Both the position numbers and the translations under genes were made by a program. Positions 7,396-17,367 of a stretch of DNA of 21,764 bases are shown here, one piece after another. The notes beneath the pieces were generated by a model that was given only the letters and a program-made list of their open reading frames with translations, was not told the DNA's origin and made no database searches. Each line of letters begins with the position of its first letter. The stretch's first letter is position 1. The stretch is from DATLYF01 sp035575095. Lineage in GTDB: Bacteria > Pseudomonadota > Gammaproteobacteria > Competibacterales > Competibacteraceae. Location: assembly GCA_035575095.1 (NCBI GenBank), contig DATLYF010000129.1:1-21764 (forward strand). Direction: 5' to 3'.

Positions 7396-8460
7396 ATGGC
7401 CGGCGGACATTCCATGATGCGCTGCGGCGAGTTCCGCACCTCGTACCGCGCCGACACCACCATCTTCCCCACGCCGATGTCGCGCAACTTCGCCATCGCC
7501 GGGGTGGTCCTGCTGCTGGTGCTGCCGGCCTTCGCCAGCCCTTACACGCTCAACCTGCTGATCCAGATCGGCTATCTGGGTATCGCCGCCCTGGGGCTGA
7601 ACATCCTGGTCGGCTTCACCGGCCAGATCTCGCTTGGCCACGCCGCTTTCTTCGGCTTTGGCGCCTTCGCCTCGGCCTGGATGAACAACAACTTCGCCAT
7701 CCCGGTGTGGCTGTCTATCTATCTGGCCGGGGTGCTGACTACGGCGGTGGGCATGATCGTCGGCGTGCCGGCGGGGCGCATCAAGGGTCTGTATCTGGCC
7801 ATCGCCACCCTGGCCTCGCAGTTCATCCTGGAGGATTTCTTCGCCCGCGCCGAGTGGTTCACCGGCGGCTCGTCCGGAGCGCTGGCTCAGCCCTTCACCC
7901 TGTTCGGCTACACCTTCAACACCGATCAGAGCTATTTCTATGTGGTGCTGGCCTATACCGTGGTGATGTATCTGTGCGGCGCCAACCTGATGCGCTCGCG
8001 CGACGGGCGCGCCTTCGTGGCGGTGCGTGACCACTACCTGTCGGCCGAGATCATGGGCATCAACCTGACCAAGTACCGCATCCTGTCATTCGGCGTGTCC
8101 TCCTTCTACGCCGGCGTGGGCGGTGCCCTGTACGGCCACTACCTGGGTTTCGTCTCTGCCGAGGGCTTCACCATCCTGCTCTCCATCCAGTTCCTGGCGA
8201 TGATCATCATCGGTGGCCTGGGTTCGGTGATGGGCACCTTGCTGGGTACCACCTTCATGGTGCTGCTGCCGGAGCTGATGGAGGCGCTGTCGCAGCTGGC
8301 CGGCGGCGTGCTACCCGGCCTCTCCCAGGGCATCGCCTACGTCAAGCAGATGGCCATCGGACTGGCCATCATCCTGTTCCTGATCTTCGAGCCGGACGGG
8401 CTGGTGCATCGCTGGCGGCTGATCAAGGCTTATTGGAAGCTGTATCCGTTCTCATATTGA
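7396..8460 (+). CDS. livM: Liv-type ABC transporter permease LivM
   Basis: This is the second inner-membrane permease, 354 residues. After a hydrophilic N-terminal leader of about 32 residues (RTSYRADTTIFPTP), common in this LivM subgroup, the membrane domain begins. It carries the family signature NILVGFTGQISLGHAAFFGFGAF (69-91) and the coupling loop VAVRDHYLSAEIMGINLTKYR (208-228). IIIGGLGSVMGTLLG follows, and the C-terminus ends LIFEPDGLVHRWRLIKAYWKLYPFSY. Only 3 bases separate it from livH, so the two are co-translated. The N-terminal leader and the ending are shared with importers of organic acids rather than E. coli LivM, which fits the ligase-containing operon, although family members do not reveal the substrate. 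Confidence 0.92.
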   Translation: MAGGHSMMRCGEFRTSYRADTTIFPTPMSRNFAIAGVVLLLVLPAFASPYTLNLLIQIGYLGIAALGLNILVGFTGQISLGHAAFFGFGAFASAWMNNNFAIPVWLSIYLAGVLTTAVGMIVGVPAGRIKGLYLAIATLASQFILEDFFARAEWFTGGSSGALAQPFTLFGYTFNTDQSYFYVVLAYTVVMYLCGANLMRSRDGRAFVAVRDHYLSAEIMGINLTKYRILSFGVSSFYAGVGGALYGHYLGFVSAEGFTILLSIQFLAMIIIGGLGSVMGTLLGTTFMVLLPELMEALSQLAGGVLPGLSQGIAYVKQMAIGLAIILFLIFEPDGLVHRWRLIKAYWKLYPFSY

Positions 8461-8463
8461 CCT

Positions 8464-8485
8464 CGGCCCTGCCCGCACGGGGCCG
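8464..8485 (+). other. Small hairpin between livM and the binding-protein gene
   Basis: CGGCCC (8464-8469) and GGGCCG (8480-8485) form a 6-bp stem with a 10-base loop in the 60-base gap. A good ribosome-binding site (AAGGAG near 8508) follows. Such hairpins often protect or process mRNA so that the binding protein is made in excess. The function here is inferred. Confidence 0.4.
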
Positions 8486-8520
8486 GCTATAACCACCTCG
8501 GAGAAATAAGGAGTCCAAGC

Positions 8521-9756
8521 ATGCGCATGACCTTCGCCGTCAAACCGCTCGCCGTCGCCGTCGCCACTCTGCTGGCCGGCGCCGCCGCCATGGCCGAGGA
8601 GATCCCGGTGGGTCATCTCGCCGCCTACACCGGCCCCACCTCGGACGTGGGCAAGCCCTACGGCCAGGGCATCGCCGATGCCCTCAACTACATCAACCAG
8701 CACGGCGGCATCAACGGCAAGAAGATCAAGTTCGAGACCGTGGACTACGGCTACAACGCGCCTCAGGCCATCGCCACTTACAAGAAGTGGATGTCCTCGA
8801 TGAAGCCCGTGGCCATCCAGGGCTGGGGCACTGCCGACACCGAGGCACTGGTGCAGTTCGTGACCAACGACAAGGTGTTTTTCATGTCGGCTTCCTACTC
8901 CGGCCATCTCACCGACCCGGCTGGCAAGTCGGAGAAGACCAAGAACCCGGCGCCGTTCAACTTCTTCTACGGCCCGTCCTATTCCGACGGCTGCCGCGGC
9001 GTGGTGCAGTGGGCCATGGAGGACTGGAAGAAGAAGGGCGGTCAGGGCGCGCCCAAGTTCGTGCACATGGGCGACAACCACCCCTATCCCAATGCGCCCA
9101 AGGAAGCTTGCGCCGCCTACGCCAAGGAGCTGGGCTTCGAGGTGCTCAATCCCATCGTCTATTCGCTCAAGCCAGGCGATTTCAAGGCGCAGTGCCTGTC
9201 GCTCAAGGACTCCGGGGCCGACTACGCCTATCTCGCCAACACCTCCGGCTCGAACATCTCCCTGGTGCAGTCGTGCAAGACGGTGGGTGTGCAGACCCAG
9301 TTCCTGTCCAACGTCTGGGGCTGGGACGAGTACTCCGAGGCCGCCGCCCAGGGTGCTGGCAAGGGCATCGTCTGGGTGGTGGGCGCCGCCGATTGGAACT
9401 CCAACGCTCCCGGCATGAAGACGGTGCGCGAGATCTCCAAGCTGTCCGACCCGCAGGGCAAGGAGGCGCGGCCGCTGCATTATATGCGTGCGGTGTGCGG
9501 CGTGTTCTACATGCGTGACGCGATGATCGCGGCCGACAAGTCCGGCGGCATCACCGGCCCCAACATCAAGGCCGCCATGGAGAAGATGAAAGACCACGTG
9601 CCGGCCGAGCTAGAGGGCGTGTGCCTGCCGTCCACCTGGACCCCGGAGGATCACCGCGGCACCAACCAGGTGCTAGTCTTCCAGAGCACCGACGACGGCT
9701 TCAAGCACATCTACACCGCCACCCTCGAGCGTCGGCCGGATTGGCTGGGGTGGTAA
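8521..9756 (+). CDS. Periplasmic substrate-binding protein of the Liv-type importer
   Basis: This type-I periplasmic binding protein captures the ligand and delivers it to LivHM. Precursor length is 411 residues, longer than E. coli LivJ/LivK (about 367-369). The signal peptide is clear: MRMTFAVKPLAVAVATLLAGAAAMA with probable signal peptidase I cleavage after A25 (AMA/EE). There is no lipobox. The mature start EEIPVGHLAAYTGPTSDVGKPYGQGIADALNYIN is the standard first lobe. It contains six cysteines (C158, C197, C225, C252, C326, C368), which could form disulfides in the periplasm. The C-terminus RRPDWLGW is aromatic. Its position between livM and livF, preceded by AAGGAG, fits one transporter operon. 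The ligand is not readable; an acyl or aromatic carboxylate, or a branched-chain amino acid, are candidates. Confidence 0.92.
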   Translation: MRMTFAVKPLAVAVATLLAGAAAMAEEIPVGHLAAYTGPTSDVGKPYGQGIADALNYINQHGGINGKKIKFETVDYGYNAPQAIATYKKWMSSMKPVAIQGWGTADTEALVQFVTNDKVFFMSASYSGHLTDPAGKSEKTKNPAPFNFFYGPSYSDGCRGVVQWAMEDWKKKGGQGAPKFVHMGDNHPYPNAPKEACAAYAKELGFEVLNPIVYSLKPGDFKAQCLSLKDSGADYAYLANTSGSNISLVQSCKTVGVQTQFLSNVWGWDEYSEAAAQGAGKGIVWVVGAADWNSNAPGMKTVREISKLSDPQGKEARPLHYMRAVCGVFYMRDAMIAADKSGGITGPNIKAAMEKMKDHVPAELEGVCLPSTWTPEDHRGTNQVLVFQSTDDGFKHIYTATLERRPDWLGW

Positions 9757-9770
9757 ACCACCGAGTATCC

Positions 9771-9796
9771 CCCTCTCCCCCCCACAGGGGAGAGGG
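9771..9796. repeat. C-rich/G-rich hairpin repeat, copy 2
   Basis: CCCTCTCCCC (9771-9780) and GGGGAGAGGG (9787-9796) are perfectly complementary around a 6-base loop. The element lies 14 bases after the binding-protein stop and before livF. It is the clearest of three related elements in the window. CCCTCTCCC/GGGAGAGGG palindromes are a common dispersed intergenic repeat in high-GC proteobacteria. Here it may also limit transcription into livF or stabilise the upstream mRNA. Confidence 0.65.
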
Positions 9797-9820
9797 ACAA
9801 GTCGCATCGGAGATCCCAAC

Positions 9821-10657
<837 letters not shown>

Positions 10658-10667
10658 CCATACTCCC

Positions 10668-11900
10668 ATGCACTTCGACGAACTGGAAACCCAATCCCCC
10701 GAGGCCCGCGAAACCCGTCTGATGGCGGCGCTGGCCGCCCAGTTGGCCCATGCCAAGGCCAACAGTGCCGCCTACGCCCGGCTGCTAGCCGACATCGACC
10801 CGGCTGCCGTCACCTCCCGCGAAGCCCTGGCCCGGCTGCCGGTGGTGCGCAAGTCGGAGCTGGCCGCGCTGCAGCAGACGGCGCGGCCTTTCGGCGGGTT
10901 CAACGGCACGCCGCTCGCCGCTCTGGCCAAGGTGTTCCAGTCGCCCGGACCGCTGTACGAGCCGGAGGGCCGCCGCCCCGACTACTGGCGCATGGCGAGG
11001 GCCCTGTTCGCCGCCGGTCTGCGCCCGGGCGAGCTAGTGCACAACACCTTCTCCTACCACTTCACCCCGGCCGGCTCGATGATGGAGAGCGGCGCCGCCG
11101 CCCTGGGCTGCCCCGTATTCCCGGCCGGCGTCGGCCAGACCGAGCTGCAGGTGCAGGCCATCGCCGACCTGCGTCCGGTGTGTTACACCGGCACGCCGTC
11201 GTTTCTCAAGATCATCCTGGACAAGGCGGCAGAACTCGGCGTCGATGTCTCCAGCCTGAAGAAAGCGCTGGTCACCGGCGAGGCGCTGCCGGGCAGCCTC
11301 CAGCAGTGGTTCAGCGAGCGCGGCATCGCCGTCTACCAGTGCTACGGCACCGCCGATCTCGGCCTGATCGCCTACGAGAGCGCGGCGCGCGAGGGCCTGA
11401 TCGTCGATGAGGGGGTGATCGTAGAGATCGTCCGCCCTGGCACCGGCGACCCGGTCCCGGCAGGGGAGGTGGGCGAGGTGGTGGTGACCACCCTCAACCC
11501 CGACTACCCGCTGATCCGCTTTGGCACCGGTGACCTGTCCGCGCTGCTGCCGGGGACGAGCCCTTGCGGGCGCACCAATCTGCGTATCCGCGGCTGGTTG
11601 GGCCGCGCCGACCAGACCACCAAGGTGCGCGGCATGTTCGTGCACCCCGCTCAGGTGGCCGAGGTGCTGCGCCGCCATCCCGAGGTGCGCAGGGGGCGGC
11701 TGGTGGTAGACAGCCACGAGCACCAGGACGAGATGACTCTGCACTGCGAACTGGCGGGCGCGGCACCGGCAGGCCTGGCCAAGGCCATCGCGGCGAGCCT
11801 GCGCGAAGTCTGCAAGCTGCGCGGAAACGTCAAGTTCGTGTCGCCTGGGGAGTTGCCCAACGACGGCAAGGTGATTGACGATATCCGCCGTTACGAGTAG
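10668..11900 (+). CDS. PaaK-like (phenylacetate-CoA ligase family) protein with altered P-loop
   Basis: This 410-residue protein has the PaaK layout, slightly shorter than PaaK itself (about 430-440). The middle part is convincing: TGTPSFLKIILDKAAELG (174-191), LVTGEALPGSL (201-211), YQCYGTADLGLIAYE (223-237, motif A5), PLIRFGTGDLS (281-291, A7), GRADQTTKVRGMFVHPAQV (312-330, A8). The C-terminus is NDGKVIDDIRRYE. The Gly/Ser/Thr-rich P-loop (SSGTTG in PaaK) is not present; the equivalent place reads VFQSPGPLYEPEGRRPDYW (89-107). It may still adenylate an acid, or it may have another role. There is no clear Shine-Dalgarno sequence, so translation probably depends on livF, 10 bases upstream. 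Operon position ties it to the imported carboxylate. Confidence 0.82.
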   Translation: MHFDELETQSPEARETRLMAALAAQLAHAKANSAAYARLLADIDPAAVTSREALARLPVVRKSELAALQQTARPFGGFNGTPLAALAKVFQSPGPLYEPEGRRPDYWRMARALFAAGLRPGELVHNTFSYHFTPAGSMMESGAAALGCPVFPAGVGQTELQVQAIADLRPVCYTGTPSFLKIILDKAAELGVDVSSLKKALVTGEALPGSLQQWFSERGIAVYQCYGTADLGLIAYESAAREGLIVDEGVIVEIVRPGTGDPVPAGEVGEVVVTTLNPDYPLIRFGTGDLSALLPGTSPCGRTNLRIRGWLGRADQTTKVRGMFVHPAQVAEVLRRHPEVRRGRLVVDSHEHQDEMTLHCELAGAAPAGLAKAIAASLREVCKLRGNVKFVSPGELPNDGKVIDDIRRYE

Positions 11901-11904
11901 AAAA

Positions 11905-11920
11905 AGTTTCTCTCGAAACT
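11905..11920. promoter_or_regulatory. Inverted repeat AGTTTC-N4-GAAACT, candidate operator before aacS
   Basis: The arms AGTTTC (11905-11910) and GAAACT (11915-11920) are exact complements around TCTC. The site lies 5 bases after the PaaK-like stop and 41 bases before the aacS start. Its form and spacing are like binding sites of TetR-family fatty-acid regulators (PsrA-type sites also use GAAAC/GTTTC arms). It suggests separate control of aacS. No regulator gene of that kind is in the window. Confidence 0.45.
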
Positions 11921-11961
11921 AAGCGCTCGAGCAGCGTAACCACTACCCGACGAGGCTTCCC

Positions 11962-13911
<1,950 letters not shown>

Positions 13912-13925
13912 TCCTCGCGCCCCAG

Positions 13926-13948
13926 CCTCCCTCTGCTCGAGGGGGAGG
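13926..13948. repeat. C-rich/G-rich hairpin repeat, copy 3, between convergent genes
   Basis: CCTCCCTC (13926-13933) pairs with GAGGGGGAGG (13939-13948) with a small bulge. It occupies the gap between the stops of aacS (+) and lysR (-), where a bidirectional terminator is expected. It resembles the repeats at 2426 and 9771 in composition and form. Confidence 0.5.
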
Positions 13949-14845
13949 TCAGGAGGCGGGGTATTCTCTCTGCTCCAGCAATATCCCCAGCATCGCCCGC
14001 GCCGCGTTGGACAGGGTATGCCCAGTGTGCTGCACCACTCCCAGGCTGCGGCGCACCGTCAGCCCCTCCAGCTCCAGCGCCACTAGCTCTTCGCCCTCGC
14101 GCAGCATGGCGCGGGGCAGCACGCTCCAGCCCAGGCCCACCGCCACCATCATCTTGATGGTCTCCATGTAGTTGGTGGAGAAGGCGATGCTGAGCCGGAT
14201 GCCCAGCTCCTCGAACAGCCGGGCGACGATGTCGCGGGTGAAAGTGCCCTCACCGGGCAGGATGGCGGGATGGCCGGCCAGGCGGAAGGGCGATACCCGC
14301 GGCGCGAATGACGCCAGCGGGTGCTCCGGCGGCACCACCACCACCAGCGGATCGTCCCAGATCGGCGTGGTGTGGATCGGCCCCGACATGGGCTGGGGCG
14401 GCAGCGTCACCACCGCCAGCTCCACCTCGCCGCGCCCCACCATCTCGCAGGCCAACTCCGAATCGGTGAAGCGCATATCCAGACGCACCTGCGGATAGTG
14501 GGCGGCGAAGGCGCGCAGCACCGGCGGCAAGCGGTGCAGGCCGATGTGGTGGCTGGTGGCGATGGTCAGCGTGCCCGCCACCTGGCCGGAGAGGTTGCGC
14601 AGTGCCCGCCGGCCGTCTTCCAGCTCGGCCAGGATGCGGCGGGCGCGCGGCAGCAGGGTGCGCCCGGCCTCGGTGAGCTGCACCTGGCGGCCGATGCGGT
14701 CGAACAGCCGCGCCTCCAGCTCCTGCTCCAGCGCGGCGATGCGCTTGCTCACCGCCGGCTGGGTCAGATGCAACTGTTCGGCGGCCAGGGAGAACGAGCC
14801 CTGGTCGGCCACCACCACGAAGGCGTGCAAGTTGGCGAGATCCAT
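13949..14845 (-). CDS. LysR-family transcriptional regulator, divergent from leuCD
   Basis: This 298-residue DNA-binding regulator is of normal LysR length. The N-terminal winged helix-turn-helix is textbook: LANLHAFVVVADQGSFSLAAEQLHLTQPAVSKRIAALEQELEARLFDRIGRQVQLTEAG (3-61). The effector-binding domain then begins near residue 90 (GTLTIATSHHIGLHRLPPVLRAFAAHYPQVRLDMRF). The gene is the only one on the minus strand. Its start is 107 bases from the leuC start, and a T-N11-A motif lies between them. LysR proteins commonly regulate the divergent gene and themselves, so control of leuCD is likely; the effector is unknown. CynR/CysB-like general similarity does not narrow the role further. Confidence 0.92.
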   Translation of the reverse strand: MDLANLHAFVVVADQGSFSLAAEQLHLTQPAVSKRIAALEQELEARLFDRIGRQVQLTEAGRTLLPRARRILAELEDGRRALRNLSGQVAGTLTIATSHHIGLHRLPPVLRAFAAHYPQVRLDMRFTDSELACEMVGRGEVELAVVTLPPQPMSGPIHTTPIWDDPLVVVVPPEHPLASFAPRVSPFRLAGHPAILPGEGTFTRDIVARLFEELGIRLSIAFSTNYMETIKMMVAVGLGWSVLPRAMLREGEELVALELEGLTVRRSLGVVQHTGHTLSNAARAMLGILLEQREYPAS

Positions 14846-14855
14846 GGCGAGCAGA

Positions 14856-14876
14856 TGAATTCCTATTGGTTATTCA
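14856..14876. promoter_or_regulatory. LysR box (TGAAT-N11-ATTCA) in the lysR-leuC intergenic region
   Basis: TGAAT (14856-14860) and ATTCA (14872-14876) are exact inverted repeats 11 bases apart, the classic T-N11-A LysR box. A second palindrome, ATGAA-TTTGT-TTCAT, lies at 14890-14904. The heptamer GATGAAT occurs in both (14854 and 14889, 35 bases apart). Recognition plus activation sites for the adjacent LysR protein are the natural reading. Confidence 0.6.
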
Positions 14877-14952
14877 AAGTATGAAAAAGATGAATTTGTT
14901 TCATTCGGATGGCAAGCGTAAGCTGCTGATTATCCGCAAGAGGTGAGCGTTT

Positions 14953-16356
14953 ATGGCTGGAAAGACCCTGTACGACAAGCTCTGGGACGTCCACGTGGTG
15001 CGCACCGAGGCCGACGGCACGGCGCTGCTCTATATCGACCGTCACCTGGTGCACGAGGTGACCTCGCCGCAGGCCTTCGAGGGCCTCAAGCTGGCCGGGC
15101 GCAAGCCCTGGCGCAGCGCCAGCATGATCGCGGTGCCGGACCACAACGTGCCCACCACCGACCGTTCCAAGGGCATCGACGATCCCATCTCCCGCACCCA
15201 GGTCGAGACCCTGGACGCCAACGTCCATGAGTTCGGCGTCACCTACTTCCCGATGAGCGACGTGCGCCAGGGCATCGTCCACGTCATCGGCCCGGAGCAG
15301 GGCGCGACCCTGCCCGGCATGACCGTGGTCTGCGGCGACTCCCATACCGCCACTCACGGCGCCTTCGGTGCGTTGGCCTTCGGCATCGGCACCTCCGAGG
15401 TGGAGCACGTCATGGCCACCCAGTGCCTGGTGCAGAAGAAGTCCAAGGCCATGCTGATCAAGGTCGAGGGTCAGGTCGGCCCCGGCGTCACCGCCAAGGA
15501 CATCGTGCTGGCCATCATCGGCCGCATCGGCACCGCCGGCGGCACCGGCTACGCTATCGAGTTCGGCGGCTCGGCCATCCGCGCGCTCAGCATGGAGGGT
15601 CGCATGACGGTGTGCAACATGGCCATCGAGGCCGGCGCTCGCGCCGGCATGGTGGGCGTCGACGATACCACCATCGACTACGTCCGGGGCCGGCCCTACG
15701 CCCCCACTGGCGAGAACTGGGACAAAGCCGTGGCCTGGTGGCGTACCCTGCACTCCGATCCCGACGCGGTGTTCGACAAGGTGGTGGAAATCGACGCCAG
15801 CCAGATCAAGCCGCAGGTCACCTGGGGCACTTCGCCGGAGATGGTGGTGGCGGTGGACGAACGCATCCCCGACCCGGCTGCCGAACCCGATCCGGTCAAG
15901 CGCAGCGGCATGGAGAAGGCGCTCAGGTACATGGGGCTCGCGCCCAACACGCCGATCACCGAGATCCAGCTCGATCGGGTGTTCATCGGCTCCTGCACCA
16001 ACTCGCGCATCGAAGACTTGCGGGCGGCGGCGGCGGTGGTCAAGGGCCGCCGGGTGGCGCCGACCATCAAGCAGGCGCTGGTGGTGCCGGGCTCCGGGCT
16101 GGTCAAGCGCCAGGCCGAGGCCGAGGGGCTGGATCGGGTGTTCATCGAGGCCGGCTTCGAATGGCGCGAGCCGGGTTGCTCCATGTGCCTGGCCATGAAC
16201 GCCGATCGGTTGCTGCCCGGCGAGCACTGCGCCTCCACCTCCAACCGCAACTTCGAGGGGCGGCAGGGCCCGGGCGGGCGTACCCACCTGGTCAGTCCGG
16301 CCATGGCGGCGGCGGCGGCCATCGCCGGTCATTTCGTGGACGTGCGCACGTTCTGA
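14953..16356 (+). CDS. leuC: 3-isopropylmalate dehydratase large subunit
   Basis: LeuC with LeuD isomerises 2-isopropylmalate to 3-isopropylmalate in leucine biosynthesis, using a [4Fe-4S] cluster. The 467-residue length equals the usual bacterial LeuC. The start MAGKTLYDKLWDVHVV and DHNVPTTDR (63-71) are canonical. Also canonical are CGDSHTATHGAFGALAFGIGTSEVEHV (127-153) and the cluster ligands C348 (GSCTNSRIEDL), C409 and C412 (PGCSMCLAMN). The C-terminal NRNFEGRQGPGGRTHLVSPAMAAAAAIAGHF is complete. A strong ribosome-binding site (AGAGGTGA) precedes ATG 14953. It is followed 9 bases later by leuD and preceded by LysR-type sites, so a leucine-linked regulator probably drives leuCD. Confidence 0.97.
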   Translation: MAGKTLYDKLWDVHVVRTEADGTALLYIDRHLVHEVTSPQAFEGLKLAGRKPWRSASMIAVPDHNVPTTDRSKGIDDPISRTQVETLDANVHEFGVTYFPMSDVRQGIVHVIGPEQGATLPGMTVVCGDSHTATHGAFGALAFGIGTSEVEHVMATQCLVQKKSKAMLIKVEGQVGPGVTAKDIVLAIIGRIGTAGGTGYAIEFGGSAIRALSMEGRMTVCNMAIEAGARAGMVGVDDTTIDYVRGRPYAPTGENWDKAVAWWRTLHSDPDAVFDKVVEIDASQIKPQVTWGTSPEMVVAVDERIPDPAAEPDPVKRSGMEKALRYMGLAPNTPITEIQLDRVFIGSCTNSRIEDLRAAAAVVKGRRVAPTIKQALVVPGSGLVKRQAEAEGLDRVFIEAGFEWREPGCSMCLAMNADRLLPGEHCASTSNRNFEGRQGPGGRTHLVSPAMAAAAAIAGHFVDVRTF

Positions 16357-16365
16357 GGACGCGAC

Positions 16366-17004
16366 ATGAAAGCCTTTACCCAGCACAATGGCCTGGTGGT
16401 GCCGCTCGATCGGCCCAACGTCGATACCGATGCCATCATCCCCAAGCAGTTCCTGAAGTCGATCAAGCGCTCCGGCTTCGGCCCCAACCTGTTCGATGAG
16501 TGGCGTTATCTGGACCACGGCGAACCGGGCATGGACCACAGCCAGCGCCCACTCAACCCCGAGTTCCCCCTCAACCAGCCGCGCTACCAGGGCGCCAGCA
16601 TCCTGCTGGCGCGCGAAAACTTCGGCTGCGGCAGCTCGCGCGAGCATGCCGTGTGGGCTCTGGATGACTTCGGCATCCGCGCAGTGATCGCCCCGAGCTT
16701 CGCCGACATCTTCTTCAGCAACTGCTTCAAGAACGGCGTGCTGCCGATCCGCCTGCCGGCGCAGGCGGTGGAGCGGCTGTTCCAGGACGTGGCGGCCAAC
16801 GAGGGCTACCGGCTGACCATCGACCTGCCGGCGCAGATCGTGACCACCCCGTCGGGCGAGGCGTTCGCCTTCGACATCGATACCTTCCGCAAGCATTGCC
16901 TGATCAACGGCCTGGACGACATCGGCCTGACCCTGCAACATGCCGACGAGATCCGCGCCTATGAAGAGCGGCGGCGACAGGAGACGCCGTGGCTGTTCGG
17001 TTGA
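16366..17004 (+). CDS. leuD: 3-isopropylmalate dehydratase small subunit
   Basis: LeuD forms the swivel domain that completes the active site of isopropylmalate dehydratase together with LeuC. The 212-residue length is normal. Recognisable segments are PLDRPNVDTDAIIPKQFLKSIKRSGFG (13-39) and the substrate-binding motif ENFGCGSSREHAVWALDDFG (84-103). VIAPSFADIFFSNCFKNGVLP follows. The C-terminus DEIRAYEERRRQETPWLF is also typical. It begins 9 bases after leuC, so the two subunits are made together. In many relatives leuB follows directly; here 363 bases lie between leuD and leuB, and they contain a decayed gene. Confidence 0.97.
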   Translation: MKAFTQHNGLVVPLDRPNVDTDAIIPKQFLKSIKRSGFGPNLFDEWRYLDHGEPGMDHSQRPLNPEFPLNQPRYQGASILLARENFGCGSSREHAVWALDDFGIRAVIAPSFADIFFSNCFKNGVLPIRLPAQAVERLFQDVAANEGYRLTIDLPAQIVTTPSGEAFAFDIDTFRKHCLINGLDDIGLTLQHADEIRAYEERRRQETPWLFG

Positions 17005-17090
17005 GCCGCAGGCTCCGAGCGAGCGGTGTTGCGCGCCGTCGCCTGTAGGGGCAGCAGAGCGCTGCGGCTTATCCCCGAGAGGAGTGAAAC

Positions 17091-17277
17091 ATGGAGTCCA
17101 GACTGCGACGTGCCGAAGCACTGGGTATCCGCCTGGAGATCGTGGACGGTCTGCCGAGATATGGTGGTGTTCAATCCCTACACGTCGGTGGTGCTGCACG
17201 TGCGCCGTGAGGGTGCCAGCCACGGGATTTCGCCGGTGGAGATCGAGCTGGAGTGCGGCTGCACGGCGACCGTGTGA
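17091..17277 (+). pseudogene. Probable remnant of an Uma2-type nuclease gene (internally deleted, frameshifted)
   Basis: A strong ribosome-binding site (GGAG 17081-17084) precedes ATG 17091, which opens 22 residues MESRLRRAEALGIRLEIVDGLP. After about 17157 the sensible protein sequence continues in another frame: DMVVFNPYTSVVLHVRREG, then ISPVEIELECGC and TATV up to TGA 17275-17277. The first part resembles the N-terminus, and the ELECGC tail the C-terminus, of Uma2-family (PD-(D/E)XK type) proteins as I remember them. The roughly 120 middle residues are missing, including any catalytic core. The literal frame from 17091 stops at 17208-17210 after 39 residues. It lies between leuD and leuB, flanked by a 10-bp direct repeat. 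A short unrelated ORF is the alternative. The family assignment is from memory only. Confidence 0.45.
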
Positions 17278-17367
17278 GGCAGGCTGCCAATCAGCTCTGG
17301 GGCTCCGAGCCGTGCTGCTTGCAGCCGAGCTGCTCGATCAATTGATTTCAGACAAGGAACAAGAGCC

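Noticed and set aside
8452..9597. 381-codon minus-strand frame opposite the binding-protein gene.
   Set aside because: Gly/His/Val-rich mirror of a clear signal-peptide-bearing binding protein; no ribosome-binding site or family resemblance.
14863..17223. Very long (786-codon) minus-strand open frame opposite leuC and leuD.
   Set aside because: His/Gly/Asp-rich shadow typical of high-GC DNA; leuC and leuD on the + strand carry all catalytic motifs.
17026..17277. Intact 83-residue gene from TTG 17026.
   Set aside because: Its first 43 residues look like non-coding translation; only the last 40 or so resemble a protein, and the good ribosome-binding site serves ATG 17091 in another frame. Treated as part of a remnant.
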